A stretch of DNA of 64,000 nt from Burkholderiales bacterium (GTDB lineage Bacteria; Pseudomonadota; Gammaproteobacteria; Burkholderiales; Burkholderiaceae_C). Where the stretch lies: NCBI GenBank assembly GCA_947474755.1, contig CANJJE010000002.1, positions 343,041-407,040 on the forward strand, given 5' to 3'. Shown here one piece after another: positions 54,739 through 64,000 of this stretch. The notes beneath the pieces were generated by a model. That model saw only the letters and a program-made list of their open reading frames with translations. It was not told where the DNA came from and made no database searches. The position numbers and the translations under genes were made by a program. Within the stretch, counting starts at the first letter, position 1. The number at the start of each line of letters is the position of its first letter.

Positions 54739-56052
54739 ATGCTCATGAAAGTCATCGTGATGGGCGCCGGCATCGTCGGCATCAGCACCGCGTGGCACCT
54801 GCTGGGCGAGGGGCACGAGGTCACTGTCGTCGACCGCCAGCCGGACGCGGCACTCGAAACCAGTTTTGCCAATGGCGCACAGATCTCGGTCAGCTTCTGC
54901 GAGCCCTGGGCCAATGCCGCGGCGCCGTTCAAGGTGGCCAGATGGCTGCTGCGCGACGACGCACCCCTGCTTTTCCGCCCCAGACTCGACCCGCACCAGT
55001 GGCGTTGGGGCCTGAGCTTCCTGGCCCAGTGCAACACGGCGGCGTTCGAGAGCAACGTCGGCCAGCTGGTGGCGCTCGGCCGCTACAGCCAGGCGGCGCT
55101 GAAGTCGGTCATCGCCCAGACCGGCATTGAATACCACCGCCTTGAACTCGGCATCCTGCATTTTTTCTCGACGCCGCAAGACTTCCAAGCGGGTGCTGCC
55201 GCCGCAGAAGTGATGCGCCGTCATGGCGTCGATCGCCGGGTGTTGTCGCGTGATGAAGTGCTGGCGGTCGAGCCGGCCCTCGCGTCGTTCGGCCCGCGCC
55301 TGGCCGGCGGCACCTACACGCCCAGCGACGAGTCAGGCGACGCGCGGGTGTTCACCCAGCAGCTGGCCCGACGTTGTGCCGAGCGCGGCGCGACCTTCCT
55401 GTACGGTCGCGACATCGTCGGTCTGCAGAAGACCGGCAACGCGATCGAATCACTGCGGGTGCGCGAGCAGGCAACCGGCCAGATCACGACACTGCGCGCC
55501 GATGCCTACGTCGCGGCCCTGGGCAGCTTCACCGCTCCGCTGCTGCGCCCGCTCGGACTGTGCCTCAACATCTACCCGGCCAAGGGCTATTCGGCCACCC
55601 TGAAGCTCAGGCACCCCGAGCGCGCCAGCACCGTCAGCCTGCTCGACGACGGACGCAAGATCGCGATCAGCCGCCTGGGCGATGAGGTGCGCATCGCCGG
55701 TACCGCCGAGATGGCGGGCTACGACACCTCGATCACCAGTGCCACGTCGCGCGTGCGCTGCGAGGCGCTGGTCAAACGCTATGAGGAGCTGTTCCCGGGT
55801 GTGGCGGACACCGCGACGCCGAACTACTGGGCAGGCCTGCGGCCCAGTACGCCGGACAACATTCCGATCATCGGACGCAGCCCCATCGACAGGCTGTGGG
55901 TCAATTCCGGCCATGGCACGCTGGGCTGGACGCACGGTGCTGGTTCGGGCCGTGCGCTGGCCGAGCTGATCAGCGGCAAGCGGCCGGCGCTCGATTTCGG
56001 TTTCTACGGATACGGCGGCATCCCTCGTCGGTCCCGCATGGCGACGGCGTGA
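54739..56052 (+). CDS. dadA: D-amino acid dehydrogenase small subunit
   Basis: FAD enzyme that oxidises D-amino acids to 2-oxo acids, feeding electrons to the respiratory chain. The 437-residue protein has the FAD fold MKVIVMGAGIVGISTAWHLL, SFANGAQISVSFCEPWANAA, YTPSDESGDARVFTQQLARR, NIYPAKGYSATLKL, NYWAGLRPSTPDNIPIIGRS and NSGHGTLGWTHGAGSGRALA, all DadA marks. A GGGGAG lies ahead of the start; ATGs at 54739 and 54745 are both possible. It diverges from the ArgP-type gene, which may regulate it. No alanine racemase is nearby. Confidence 0.94.
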   Translation: MLMKVIVMGAGIVGISTAWHLLGEGHEVTVVDRQPDAALETSFANGAQISVSFCEPWANAAAPFKVARWLLRDDAPLLFRPRLDPHQWRWGLSFLAQCNTAAFESNVGQLVALGRYSQAALKSVIAQTGIEYHRLELGILHFFSTPQDFQAGAAAAEVMRRHGVDRRVLSRDEVLAVEPALASFGPRLAGGTYTPSDESGDARVFTQQLARRCAERGATFLYGRDIVGLQKTGNAIESLRVREQATGQITTLRADAYVAALGSFTAPLLRPLGLCLNIYPAKGYSATLKLRHPERASTVSLLDDGRKIAISRLGDEVRIAGTAEMAGYDTSITSATSRVRCEALVKRYEELFPGVADTATPNYWAGLRPSTPDNIPIIGRSPIDRLWVNSGHGTLGWTHGAGSGRALAELISGKRPALDFGFYGYGGIPRRSRMATA

Positions 56053-56116
56053 AGGCCGGCAGCGCTCCGCTCCAGCGGCATGTCCATAGCAGTCGCGAGA
56101 CCGACTGTCGCAAGTC

Positions 56117-56812
56117 CTAGCGGCGTTGGGGTCGGCGCCTCAAGCCGGGTGTCGGCCGTCGATTTGCCCGACCAGGATCGGCGCGGGGCCTCGACACATC
56201 AGCCAGCAGCAGGGTCGCGCGAACCAGTTCCTCGACCGCCGCGCTCAGGTCGGCCGGCGGCTCCAGCGACTCGATCTCCTCGATCAGCTCGTCGGCGTCC
56301 TCCAGATCATCGGGATCCAGGTGCCGGTAGAGCAGCGCCAATGGTGCGGTCAGCGCTCCGGCGTCCAGCCGCATCAGCGCCGGGAAGAACTCCTGCGCGG
56401 TTGCGAAGCCGGCTACCCAGGGGTAGACGGCGCCGGTTTCTTGCGGCTCGTCGCTGTCGTCGTCCTCGTGATCCGCAGGCACCATCTCGAACACCCAGGG
56501 ATCGAACCACTGCCGGTTGCCGATCGCGTCGTTCAGTTCCGCATGCCGACGCAGCGCCAGCGCCTGCAGCCGCGTCGCGTCGAACGACGCCGGCAGCGCG
56601 CGCCCGTCGGCATCGGTGAGGTGCGGCAACCACTGAGACTCAGGCACCATCTGCGGCTGCAGCAACACGCCGCACAGAAAGCCGTCCACCATGCTGACGT
56701 CGAGCGGCTCCAGCGGGGCCGGCACGCGGTCGAGCAGGGCCTGCAACTCGTCGATGTCTCGCTCGTCGAGTGGAACGGGGCCGCTGGAAGAAGAACGTGT
56801 GGAAGAGGGCAT
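56117..56812 (-). CDS. UPF0149 (YgfB/YecA) family protein
   Basis: A 231-residue helical protein of UPF0149. The family core is seen in [58 protein letters not shown] and [20 protein letters not shown]. The SEC-C zinc motif that ends YecA proteins is absent; instead the C-terminus is Arg/Pro rich ([20 protein letters not shown]). Function unknown. It converges with dadA and diverges from mmsA. Confidence 0.82.
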   Translation of the reverse strand: MPSSTRSSSSGPVPLDERDIDELQALLDRVPAPLEPLDVSMVDGFLCGVLLQPQMVPESQWLPHLTDADGRALPASFDATRLQALALRRHAELNDAIGNRQWFDPWVFEMVPADHEDDDSDEPQETGAVYPWVAGFATAQEFFPALMRLDAGALTAPLALLYRHLDPDDLEDADELIEEIESLEPPADLSAAVEELVRATLLLADVSRPRADPGRANRRPTPGLRRRPQRR

Positions 56813-56870
56813 GACCGATTGTCGCCCTCCTAAACTCAGTCATCGAGATGAACCGAACTTGGAGCACGCC

Positions 56871-58424
56871 ATGGGCGCACCGGACGCATTGACCCCCTCC
56901 CTGCCCTCGACCGAGGAGGTCGGGCACTTCATCGCCGGTCATGCGGTCGCCGGGCGCAGCGAGCGGCGCCAGCCCGTCTACAACCCGGCGAGCGGTGCGG
57001 TGGCGCGTCAGCTCGCGCTGGCCAGTGCCGACGAGGTGAATGCTGCGGTCGCCGCAGCGCAGACCGCCTTCGTCGGCTGGGCTGACACGCCGCCGATCCG
57101 CCGCGCTCGGGTGATGTTCAAGTTCCTCGAGCTCGTCAACCAGCACCGCGACACCCTCGCCGCGCTGATCACCGCCGAACACGGCAAGGTGTTCACCGAC
57201 GCGCAGGGCGAAGTCAGTCGCGGCATCGACATCATCGAGTTCGCCTGCGGCATCCCGCAGTTGCTCAAGGGTGATTACACCGAGCAGGTCTCTACCGGCA
57301 TCGATAACTGGACCCTGCGCCAGCCGCTGGGCGTGGTGGCCGGCATCACGCCGTTCAACTTCCCTGTGATGGTGCCCTGCTGGATGTTCCCGGTGGCCAT
57401 TGCGGCCGGAAACTGCTTCGTGCTGAAGCCCAGCGAGCGCGATCCGTCGCCCAGCCTCTTCATGGCCGAACTGCTGAAACAGGCCGGCCTTCCTGATGGC
57501 GTGTTCAATGTGGTGCAGGGAGACAAGCTGGCGGTCGACACGCTGCTGACACATCCCGACGTGAAGGCGATCAGCTTTGTTGGCTCGACGCCGATCGCTC
57601 AGTACATCTATGAAACGGGCGCACGCCATGGCAAGCGGGTGCAGGCGCTGGGCGGTGCGAAGAACCACATGGTCGTGATGCCTGATGCCGACCTCGAACA
57701 GACTGTCGATGCGCTGATCGGTGCAGGCTACGGCTCGGCCGGCGAGCGCTGCATGGCGATCAGCGTCGCAGTGGCGGTCGGTGACGTGGCCGACAAGTTG
57801 GTGCCGGCGCTGGCGGCGCGAGCGAAGACCTTGAAGGTCGGCAACGGCATGGACCTGGGTGCCGAGATGGGCCCGATCGTCACCCGCCAGGCGCTTGAAC
57901 GCATCGCGGGCTACATCGCCGCTGGCGTGACGGAAGGCGCGACGCTGGTCGTCGATGGCCGCGTGGACCCGGTGAGCGGCAAGCCGTTCCAGGTGCCGGG
58001 CTTTGAGGAAGGATTCTTCATGGGCGGCACGTTGTTCGACCATGTCACGGCCGACATGCGCATCTATCGCGAGGAAATCTTCGGCCCGGTGCTGGTCGTG
58101 GTGCGCGTGCCCGATTTCGCGGCGGCGGTGAAGCTGGTCAACGACCATGAATACGGCAACGGCGTGGCCTGCTTCACCAGCGATGGCAACGTGGCACGCG
58201 AGTTTGCGCGACGCATCCAGGTCGGCATGGTCGGCATCAACGTGCCGATTCCGGTGCCGATGGCCTGGCACGGTTTCGGCGGCTGGAAGAAGAGCCTGTT
58301 CGGCGACATGCACGCCTATGGTGAAGAAGGCGTGCGTTTCTACACCAGGCAGAAGAGCGTGATGCAGCGCTGGCCGGCCAGCATTGCGAAGGGGGCGGAG
58401 TTCGTCATGCCGACCGCGAGATAG
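56871..58424 (+). CDS. mmsA: CoA-acylating methylmalonate-semialdehyde dehydrogenase
   Basis: Converts methylmalonate or malonate semialdehyde to propionyl- or acetyl-CoA in valine and beta-alanine/uracil-type catabolism. The 517-residue aldehyde dehydrogenase has [57 protein letters not shown], the catalytic cysteine in [14 protein letters not shown] and [24 protein letters not shown] seven bases before the ATG supports the start. It stands alone, without mmsB. A link to the URC route, whose carbon skeleton could leave as a three-carbon semialdehyde, is only an idea. Confidence 0.93.
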   Translation: MGAPDALTPSLPSTEEVGHFIAGHAVAGRSERRQPVYNPASGAVARQLALASADEVNAAVAAAQTAFVGWADTPPIRRARVMFKFLELVNQHRDTLAALITAEHGKVFTDAQGEVSRGIDIIEFACGIPQLLKGDYTEQVSTGIDNWTLRQPLGVVAGITPFNFPVMVPCWMFPVAIAAGNCFVLKPSERDPSPSLFMAELLKQAGLPDGVFNVVQGDKLAVDTLLTHPDVKAISFVGSTPIAQYIYETGARHGKRVQALGGAKNHMVVMPDADLEQTVDALIGAGYGSAGERCMAISVAVAVGDVADKLVPALAARAKTLKVGNGMDLGAEMGPIVTRQALERIAGYIAAGVTEGATLVVDGRVDPVSGKPFQVPGFEEGFFMGGTLFDHVTADMRIYREEIFGPVLVVVRVPDFAAAVKLVNDHEYGNGVACFTSDGNVAREFARRIQVGMVGINVPIPVPMAWHGFGGWKKSLFGDMHAYGEEGVRFYTRQKSVMQRWPASIAKGAEFVMPTAR

Positions 58425-58487
58425 GGCGCCGCAATCGCTGCGCTCCTGCCCCGGGAGCCTGAGCCAGCGTGGCTGCCGGCGCAGTAC

Positions 58488-58853
58488 TCAGCGGCGTTCG
58501 ATGATCGTCGGCACCAATGACGCCGCAGCACGCACCCGTTGAGTGATGAGTGCGGCTTCGACGCGATCGGCGTAGGGGCCGGCTTGCACGCGCAGCAGGC
58601 CCAGTTTCAGCGCAGCGGCGTAGCTGAGGTCGATGATTCGACCGCCGTGAAACGGCCCGCGGTCGTTGATGCGAACGACCACCTCGTGGCTGTTGGCCGG
58701 GTTGCGCACTCGCACGCAGCTCGGGATCGGCAAGGTCGGATGTGCGGCCGTCTCGATCGATCTGATCTGAAGGGGACAGACGACGCGTGCGAGGTTGCCC
58801 ATCGGTGGCGTCTGGCTCAGTGTCATCCATGCTGGCGTGAATTTCGCATTCAT
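58488..58853 (-). CDS. Truncated RlpA-like double-psi beta-barrel protein
   Basis: A 121-residue frame whose centre matches the second half of an RlpA domain: TAAHPTLPIPSCVRVRNPAN, then VVVRINDRGPFHGGRIIDLS and YAAALKLGLL. The first half of the domain (the WYG and TA-x-GE motifs) and any signal peptide are missing, and no other frame upstream supplies them. RlpA binds naked glycan strands at the septum after export, so this product is unlikely to work as such. It is probably a remnant; the upstream sequence is now the promoter side of the cupin gene. Confidence 0.55.
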   Translation of the reverse strand: MNAKFTPAWMTLSQTPPMGNLARVVCPLQIRSIETAAHPTLPIPSCVRVRNPANSHEVVVRINDRGPFHGGRIIDLSYAAALKLGLLRVQAGPYADRVEAALITQRVRAAASLVPTIIERR

Positions 58854-58879
58854 GCATTTCCCGTCACTTGGAGTACGCC

Positions 58880-60031
58880 ATGAATGTGCACGCTGCTGTC
58901 GATTCGAGGTGGTCTGGTCTTGCGCGTCCGAGTGGCGATCCGATTCGTCTGAACCGTCACAGTTTCGTCGCGATTGACCGCCACCGCGATGCGAAGTACC
59001 AGGCGACGTATCGGCCCCAGGCCCTTTACAACCGCGCGAACGAGGGCTTTCGTGCGAATCACGAAGCCCTCCTGCTCCACGAGGTGTCGACCAACCTGCC
59101 GATCTACCGGGAAGACACGGGTCCGACCGATTTCCATCTCCACCTTCCGCCAGGCGGTTTCCAGCTCGTGATGGTCACGTCGGGCGTCTTCACCTTCGAT
59201 TACGACGGCCGGTTTCATCACGTCGGCCCGGGCACGGTGATGCTGCAAAGCGCCATCGTGCATCGCCAGCTCTTCTACACCTGGTCCGGCCTGTCCACTG
59301 AAGAAAATCTGAAGGCGCCTCAGTCGGTGGTGCCGGAACCCGTTTCGATGGGTTACTCGGGCAAATTTCTGGAAGCCTTCATCACCGACCCGACGAGCTT
59401 CCCCAACCCGACGATCGTCGGCCCGGGCCAGATCGACGAAGCCGAAACGCCGCGGATCGCCTGGAGCCACCCGCTGCATGATCGTCCGGCGGGCGCAGGC
59501 TTCTGGCTTCAGGATCCACTGGCGCTCGATGCGCTTTACAGGCCACTGGCAGCGGGCTCGACTGACCGCCAGATCAAATCGGCCACCCCCGTGCATGTGC
59601 GTGACATGGGCATCGAGGCGCCGAGCGGGCGTCTGGTTACTGGCCACATCATCGCGACCGACCCGGTTGGCCATTCGCTGCTGCCCAAAAGCGCCTCGGC
59701 CACGGCCGACCCCGCCTCGTTGTCGAAGGGTGAGGTGGTGATCTACCGCGTGATTCGCGGAACGGCTGAATTCAAGGATGGCGCTGGAAAGAAGATTGGA
59801 CTTGCGGCTGGCGATACGGTGACCGCAAGCCAGAACTCGATCAAGCTCGTCGGTATGGGAGACGACACCCAGGTCCTGCGTCTGGGCCTGCTCAAGGGGA
59901 TGGAAAACCTTTGCAGGTGGACTCCAACGCAACGCGACGAGATTGACGGACTTGCCGCGCAAATCATCACGCGCCAGGAGACCCGCCCCTCGCGCACTGA
60001 AGGCAGGCCGATCGGGTATCTGCACGAATAA
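58880..60031 (+). CDS. Two-cupin protein of unknown function
   Basis: A 383-residue soluble protein without signal peptide. Two cupin-like barrels can be made out: one at about residues 75-125 (FHLHLPPGGFQLVMVTSGVF, then HHVGPGTVMLQSAIVHRQ) and one at about 285-345 (GEVVIYRVIRGTAEFKDGAG, then KIGLAAGDTVTASQNSIKLV). Histidines in the first barrel could bind a metal; the second lacks an obvious set. I do not recognise the specific family. GGAG seven bases before the ATG at 58880 supports that start. It diverges from the truncated RlpA gene and stands alone before the trp genes. Confidence 0.7.
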   Translation: MNVHAAVDSRWSGLARPSGDPIRLNRHSFVAIDRHRDAKYQATYRPQALYNRANEGFRANHEALLLHEVSTNLPIYREDTGPTDFHLHLPPGGFQLVMVTSGVFTFDYDGRFHHVGPGTVMLQSAIVHRQLFYTWSGLSTEENLKAPQSVVPEPVSMGYSGKFLEAFITDPTSFPNPTIVGPGQIDEAETPRIAWSHPLHDRPAGAGFWLQDPLALDALYRPLAAGSTDRQIKSATPVHVRDMGIEAPSGRLVTGHIIATDPVGHSLLPKSASATADPASLSKGEVVIYRVIRGTAEFKDGAGKKIGLAAGDTVTASQNSIKLVGMGDDTQVLRLGLLKGMENLCRWTPTQRDEIDGLAAQIITRQETRPSRTEGRPIGYLHE

Positions 60032-60350
60032 GCGCTGACATCCGCTGGCAAGGGCGTCTTCGAGCGCCCACATGCGTATCCCGCGCGCAGATGCAGAGTC
60101 CTACGATGACCGGCGACGAAGCCATAATTGAGTCATGTGTGCGAAGCGATCGATTTCAGCAGCGCGTTGCGGTTGGCGTTGGCGCAGGCCATCAGCTTGA
60201 CCTTGGCTACTGCGTCCATGCGGGCGCCTCTGCCCCCACCCCTGCACACCCCGCCGCCCTCACCATCGCCCTGAAAGTCGGGCCTTCGAGCGGGTGCCGA
60301 ATCAGGATGCGCCTCTCAGCATCCAATGTAAAAGAAGGTTTAGCGCGCAC
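60032..60350. other. Intergenic region upstream of trpG
   Basis: About 320 bases. trpE, which often precedes trpG, is not here. On the minus strand a 28-codon frame (60133-60219, [20 protein letters not shown] and so on) has protein-like codon use but no known match and may be a remnant. An AGAAGG some 15 bases before trpG is the only ribosome-site candidate. No attenuator-like Trp-rich leader peptide was found. Confidence 0.45.
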
Positions 60351-60935
60351 ATGCTGCTGATGATCGACAACTACGACAGCTTCACCTTCAACCTGGTGCA
60401 GTACTTCGCCGAGTTGGGTGAGGACGTGCGTGTGTTCCGAAACGACGAGTTGTCGCTGCAGGACATCGCCGAGTTGCGGCCCGACCGGCTGGTGCTGTCG
60501 CCCGGGCCGTGTTCGCCGGCCGAGGCAGGCATCTGTGTGCCGGCGATCCAGCATTTCACCGGCAAGCTGCCGATCCTCGGCGTTTGCCTCGGCCACCAGA
60601 GCATCGGCGCGGCGCTGGGCGGCAGGGTGGTTCGCGCGCAGGTTCAGATGCACGGCAAGACCAGCGTGATCTCGACCGACGAGCAGGGCGTGTACACCGC
60701 GCTGCCGAAGCAGTTCACCGTCATTCGCTACCACTCGCTGGCGATCGAGCGCGAGACGCTGCCTGCCGTGTTGCAGGTCACCGCCACCTCGGAAGATGGA
60801 GAAATCATGGGTGTACGTCACCGCGAACTCGCGGGCACCGCAACGCCTCTGGAAGGCGTGCAGTTCCACCCTGAATCGATCTTGACCGAGCACGGCCACG
60901 CGATGCTGAAGAACTTTCTGGAGTTGCGCGCATGA
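60351..60935 (+). CDS. trpG: Anthranilate synthase component II (glutamine amidotransferase)
   Basis: Supplies ammonia from glutamine to TrpE, and often to PabB, for anthranilate or aminodeoxychorismate. The 194-residue class I amidotransferase begins [20 protein letters not shown], has the oxyanion [12 protein letters not shown], the nucleophile C79 in [12 protein letters not shown], and the histidine and glutamate of [10 protein letters not shown]. trpD overlaps its stop by 4 bp (ATGA). trpE must be elsewhere. Confidence 0.95.
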   Translation: MLLMIDNYDSFTFNLVQYFAELGEDVRVFRNDELSLQDIAELRPDRLVLSPGPCSPAEAGICVPAIQHFTGKLPILGVCLGHQSIGAALGGRVVRAQVQMHGKTSVISTDEQGVYTALPKQFTVIRYHSLAIERETLPAVLQVTATSEDGEIMGVRHRELAGTATPLEGVQFHPESILTEHGHAMLKNFLELRA

Positions 60936-61993
60936 CGCTGGCTTTCAGTGATTCCGAAGCCCTCGCGCGAGTGATCGATCACCGCGAGATCTTTCACGAC
61001 GAGATGCTGGTGCTGATGCGCCGCATCATGAGCGGTGAGATGCCGCCGGCGACGCTGGCTGCGCTGTTGATCGGCCTGCGCGTGAAGAAGGAAACCATTG
61101 GCGAAATCACCGCGGCCGCGCAGGTGATGCGCGAGTTCTCGACGCCGGTCGAAGTCGCTGATCGCCAGCATCTGGTCGACATCGTCGGCACCGGCGGCGA
61201 TGGTTTGCACACCTTCAACATTTCCACCTGCAGCATGTTCGTGGCAGCCGCGGCCGGTGCGCGGGTCAGCAAGCACGGCAACCGCAGCGTGTCGAGCAAA
61301 TCGGGCAGCGCGGACGTGCTGCAAGCGCTTGGTGTGCATCTGGCGCTGCCGCCAGCGGCTATCGCGCAGTGCATTGCCGAGGTCGGCGTCGGTTTCATGT
61401 TCGCGCCCAACCACCACCCGGCGATGAAGAACGTCGCGCCGGTGCGCCGTGAACTCGGTGTTCGCACGATCTTCAACATCCTCGGCCCGCTGACGAATCC
61501 GGCCGGCGCGCCGAACATACTGATGGGCGTGTTCCATGCCGATCTGGTGGGCATTCAGGCGCGTGCACTGCAGCGCCTGGGCGCGCAGCATGCGGTAGTC
61601 GTGTACGGCCGCGATGGCATGGACGAGGTGACGCTGGGCGCTTCTACCCTGGTCTGCGAGATCAAGGACGAGGAGGTGCGCGAGTACGAGATTCATCCCG
61701 AAGACTTCGGTTTGCCGATGGCCAGCCAGCGCTCGCTGCGTGTCGACACGCCGGAGGACTCGAAACGCATGCTTCTGGCAGTGCTCGACGACGAGCCCGG
61801 CGCGGCGCGCGACATCGTGATGCTGAATGCAGGTGTCGCCTTGTACGCGGCGGATGTCGTCGACACGATGGCCGACGGCATCGAACTGGCTCGCGAGGCG
61901 TTGAAATCCGGCCGGGCGCGCGACAAGCTGCATCAGTTCGTCAGTGCCACGCAAACGATGGCGGCGAAGGCTGCTTTGGCAGCGGCACCATGA
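60932..61993 (+). CDS. trpD: Anthranilate phosphoribosyltransferase
   Basis: Transfers phosphoribose from PRPP to anthranilate. The 353-residue protein has the small helical N-domain ([20 protein letters not shown]), the PRPP glycine loop [19 protein letters not shown], the [20 protein letters not shown] stretch and [20 protein letters not shown], then LGPLTNPAG. It overlaps trpG and trpC by 4 bp each, so the three are coupled. Confidence 0.96.
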   Translation: MTLAFSDSEALARVIDHREIFHDEMLVLMRRIMSGEMPPATLAALLIGLRVKKETIGEITAAAQVMREFSTPVEVADRQHLVDIVGTGGDGLHTFNISTCSMFVAAAAGARVSKHGNRSVSSKSGSADVLQALGVHLALPPAAIAQCIAEVGVGFMFAPNHHPAMKNVAPVRRELGVRTIFNILGPLTNPAGAPNILMGVFHADLVGIQARALQRLGAQHAVVVYGRDGMDEVTLGASTLVCEIKDEEVREYEIHPEDFGLPMASQRSLRVDTPEDSKRMLLAVLDDEPGAARDIVMLNAGVALYAADVVDTMADGIELAREALKSGRARDKLHQFVSATQTMAAKAALAAAP

Positions 61994-62781
61994 GCAGCGA
62001 CATCCTGAACCGCATCGTAGAGGTCAAGCGCCAGGAAATCAGAGCGGCCCGTGCACGGCGTGATCTGGCGTCACTGCGGCGCGATGCCGAATCGCTGGGT
62101 GGTGTGCGCGACTTCGTCGGTGCGATGCGCGCCAAGACCTCTGCCGGGCAAGCTGCTGTCATCGCCGAGATCAAGAAGGCCAGCCCCAGCAAGGGCGTGC
62201 TGCGCGAGCACTTCGTGCCCGCCGACATCGCCGAAAGCTATGAGCGTGGCGGCGCTGCCTGCCTCAGCGTGCTGACCGATGCGCAGTTCTTCCAGGGGTC
62301 GGTGGCCTACCTCGAACAGGCCCGTGCCGCCTGCGCGCTGCCGGTGCTGCGCAAGGATTTCATGGTCGACTCTTACCAGGTGTTCGAAGCTCGCGCGATG
62401 GGCGCCGACTGCATTCTGCTGATCGCCGCCTGCCTCGATGACGCCGAGATGGCCGATCTCGAGGCCCAGGCCCTGTCGCTCGGCCTGATGGTGCTGGTCG
62501 AGGTGCACGATGGCTTCGAACTCGACCGCGCCCTGAGGCTGAAGACGCCGCTGGTCGGCATCAACAACCGCAACCTCCGCACGTTTGAAGTGACGCTGGA
62601 CACAACGCTCGGCTTGCTGAAGAACGTGCCTGCTGATCGGCTGCTGATCACCGAAAGTGGCGTGTTGGCGAGGTCGGATGTCGACCGCATGCGCAGCGCG
62701 GGCGTGTCGGCTTTTTTGGTCGGCGAGGCTTTCATGCGGGCTGCCGATCCAGGGGTGGCCCTCGGCGCTCTGTTCGCGTGA
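61990..62781 (+). CDS. trpC: Indole-3-glycerol phosphate synthase
   Basis: Closes the indole ring from carboxyphenylamino-deoxyribulose phosphate. The 263-residue TIM barrel carries the catalytic [53 protein letters not shown], the [12 protein letters not shown] segment and [20 protein letters not shown]. It is the monofunctional form without a fused TrpF. It overlaps trpD and the following DUF1643-like gene by 4 bp each. Confidence 0.96.
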   Translation: MSSDILNRIVEVKRQEIRAARARRDLASLRRDAESLGGVRDFVGAMRAKTSAGQAAVIAEIKKASPSKGVLREHFVPADIAESYERGGAACLSVLTDAQFFQGSVAYLEQARAACALPVLRKDFMVDSYQVFEARAMGADCILLIAACLDDAEMADLEAQALSLGLMVLVEVHDGFELDRALRLKTPLVGINNRNLRTFEVTLDTTLGLLKNVPADRLLITESGVLARSDVDRMRSAGVSAFLVGEAFMRAADPGVALGALFA

Positions 62782-63440
62782 ACTGGACAGCCGAAGCGCT
62801 TCGCGCGCGGTTTGCGGTTCACGGGCGCTTCTACGAGGCCGATCTGGGTGGGCAACGCTGCGCGTTACGCAGTCACCTCGAGATCTTCGACCCTGCTCTG
62901 GCCTGGCCTGATGTGGCCGATGCCGAAGCTGACCTCGTTGCAGTCATGATGAATCCGGGCGCCTCGCGCCCACTGTCGCAGCCCGATTCCAGGGGCTGGG
63001 CGCCTGCACTTCCTGATCGGACTCAGTATCAGCTGATGAAACTTGCTCTTGGTGCAAGTCTGCGTGGTTGGCCGATCCGGCACATTCGCGTCATCAACCT
63101 TTCCGACTTGCGCACACCAAAGAGCGCGGTGCTTTTCGATACTCTCGACGGCTTGGAAGATGATCGTCACAGCATCTTCAGCCCATCGCGTGCCGCCGAG
63201 CTTCGCCGTGCATTGGGCTCGGGCCGTGCGCCCGTGTTGAGGGCCTGGGGCAAGGCCAGGCAATTGAGTGCGCTGGCGAAGCTCGCCTTGTCGACGCTGA
63301 AAACTGGCCCGCAGTTAGGGCTCACTGATGACGGTATTCATTACAGACACCCGCTGCCGCAGCGCTTCGATTTGCAAACCCGGTGGCTGCTGGATGTGAG
63401 CTCCCAACTGGACGCCTGGATAACGGACTCGAACCGTTGA
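62778..63440 (+). CDS. DUF1643-like protein coupled to trpC
   Basis: A 220-residue soluble protein. [20 protein letters not shown] resembles the LNPS motif of DUF1643, and the charged ends ([14 protein letters not shown], then [14 protein letters not shown]) fit a small alpha/beta fold. Function unknown; I am only moderately sure of the family. It starts with a GTG inside the trpC stop (GTGA overlap), so it is translated with the trp genes. In many relatives a uracil-DNA glycosylase gene stands in this place; the proteins look unrelated by eye, though a distant fold link is possible. Confidence 0.6.
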   Translation: MNWTAEALRARFAVHGRFYEADLGGQRCALRSHLEIFDPALAWPDVADAEADLVAVMMNPGASRPLSQPDSRGWAPALPDRTQYQLMKLALGASLRGWPIRHIRVINLSDLRTPKSAVLFDTLDGLEDDRHSIFSPSRAAELRRALGSGRAPVLRAWGKARQLSALAKLALSTLKTGPQLGLTDDGIHYRHPLPQRFDLQTRWLLDVSSQLDAWITDSNR

Positions 63441-63462
63441 GCACGGCGCCTTGAAAGCGCGA

Positions 63463-63468
63463 TATACT
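63463..63468 (+). promoter_or_regulatory. -10 element of the tRNA-tuf operon
   Basis: TATACT followed by a GC-rich discriminator, 15 bases before tRNA-Tyr. TTGAGC 20 bases upstream is a poor -35. The GC-rich discriminator is usual for stringently controlled stable-RNA promoters. Confidence 0.55.
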
Positions 63469-63482
63469 CTCGGGCTCGCCGC

Positions 63483-63568
63483 GGAGGGGTGGCCGAGTGG
63501 TTAATGGCAGCAGACTGTAAATCTGCCCTCTAACGAGTACGCTGGTTCGAATCCAGCCTCCTCCACCA
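63483..63568 (+). tRNA. tRNA-Tyr (GTA)
   Basis: An 86-base class II tRNA including encoded CCA. Acceptor GGAGGGG pairs with CTCCTCC, the T-arm is GCTGG-TTCGAAT-CCAGC, the anticodon loop has GTA at 63517-63519, and a long variable arm lies between, as required for tRNA-Tyr. First of three tRNAs before tuf. Confidence 0.96.
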
Positions 63569-63620
63569 AGGCGAAAACGACAAATTAGACCCTCTCGGGC
63601 CTCGGCTTGTGGAGGTCCGG

Positions 63621-63694
63621 GCGGGAGTAGTTCAATGGTAGAACCCTAGCCTTCCAAGCTAATGACGCGGGTTCGATTCCCGTCTCCCGCTCCA
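63621..63694 (+). tRNA. tRNA-Gly (TCC)
   Basis: A 74-base tRNA with encoded CCA. Acceptor GCGGGAG pairs with CTCCCGC; anticodon TCC at 63653-63655; T-loop TTCGATT. It follows tRNA-Tyr by 52 bases in the conserved Tyr-Gly-Thr order. Confidence 0.96.
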
Positions 63695-63747
63695 GGGTTC
63701 GGGCCGATGTCCAGTAGTGCTGGATGTCGGCAGGCAGGTTATGTTTG

Positions 63748-63822
<75 letters not shown>

Positions 63823-63874
63823 GGAATTTTTGACATCGTTGTGAATCTTCAGTCTCGTATTCGAGGAGTTGAGA

Positions 63875-64000
63875 ATGGCAAAAGGCAAATTTGAGCGTAC
63901 CAAGCCGCACGTGAACGTGGGGACCATTGGGCATGTGGACCATGGCAAGACCACGCTGACGGCTGCGATCACGACGGTGCTGAGCAAGCTCTTCGGGGGT
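63875..64000 (+). CDS. tuf: Elongation factor Tu, N-terminal part (cut by window edge)
   Basis: The first 42 codons of EF-Tu, which delivers aminoacyl-tRNA to the ribosome. The sequence [20 protein letters not shown] and then [13 protein letters not shown] includes the P-loop GHVDHGKT. A strong GAGGAG lies 6 bases upstream. Position after tRNA-Tyr-Gly-Thr is that of the tufB copy. The rest lies beyond the right edge. Confidence 0.97.
   Translation, partial: MAKGKFERTKPHVNVGTIGHVDHGKTTLTAAITTVLSKLFGG

Noticed and set aside
60133..60219. A 28-codon minus-strand frame before trpG
   Set aside because: It has protein-like codons but no start signal and no recognised match. Too short to support as a gene; noted only as a possible remnant.

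Overview
The window is chromosomal DNA from a high-GC betaproteobacterium of the order Burkholderiales. Supporting signs are the rsmB–DUF4390–ntrY–ntrX order, metX-metW, proA, lptA-lptB-rpoN, nudJ-mnmA, malate synthase G, the trpG-trpD-trpC block and the tRNA-Tyr/Gly/Thr–tuf junction. The protein style points to the Leptothrix/Rubrivivax/Roseateles neighbourhood, but genus is a guess. No prophage, insertion sequence, CRISPR array or replication origin was seen. Both ends are cut inside genes (an NtrX-type regulator on the left, EF-Tu on the right).

Left part (1-10.3 kb): the operon rsmB, DUF4390, ntrY, ntrX; then folE and an orphan BLUF blue-light sensor; lemA and proA; and metX-metW behind a SAM-II riboswitch whose promoter -10 lies just upstream of the aptamer. 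From 10.3 to 13.9 kb lies an operon of an ArnT-like transferase, a polyprenyl-phosphate glycosyltransferase and a ChbG/NaxD-type deacetylase, which fits positive-charge decoration of lipid A. A membrane-anchored glutamate-synthase-like protein and a glutathione transferase follow. From 16.5 to 21.0 kb a compact minus-strand operon encodes a GTP-cyclohydrolase-II-like protein (URC1 type), a DUF1688 protein (URC4 type), uracil phosphoribosyltransferase and cytosine deaminase. Together these form a bacterial version of the URC pyrimidine-catabolic route.

Middle part (21-38 kb): purB; a short atypical island with a small membrane protein and a HicA-HicB module whose antitoxin stop overlaps the pyrF start; a three-gene operon (geranylgeranyl-reductase-like flavoprotein, class II glutamine amidotransferase, M14 carboxypeptidase); an envelope-sugar operon (UDP-glucuronate epimerase type, LPTM-family membrane protein, Kdo 3-hydroxylase); NDH-2-like flavoprotein, azoreductase, malate synthase G, PsiF and a Ser/Thr kinase fused to a cyclic-nucleotide-binding domain.

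Right part (38-64 kb): argS, which carries an in-frame palindromic repeat insertion, an SPOR protein, dsbA, lptA-lptB-rpoN, rlmL; rsmE-fadD; the three-subunit transhydrogenase; nudJ-mnmA; argP/dadA; UPF0149, mmsA, a truncated RlpA-like gene, a two-cupin protein of unknown role; trpG-trpD-trpC plus a coupled DUF1643-like gene; and the tRNA-tuf operon. Many adjacent genes overlap by the usual ATGA, GTGA or TTGA stop/start, so translational coupling is a general feature here.

The items most worth following up are the URC operon, the lipid A decoration operon, the hicAB-pyrF coupling and the repeat insertion in argS.
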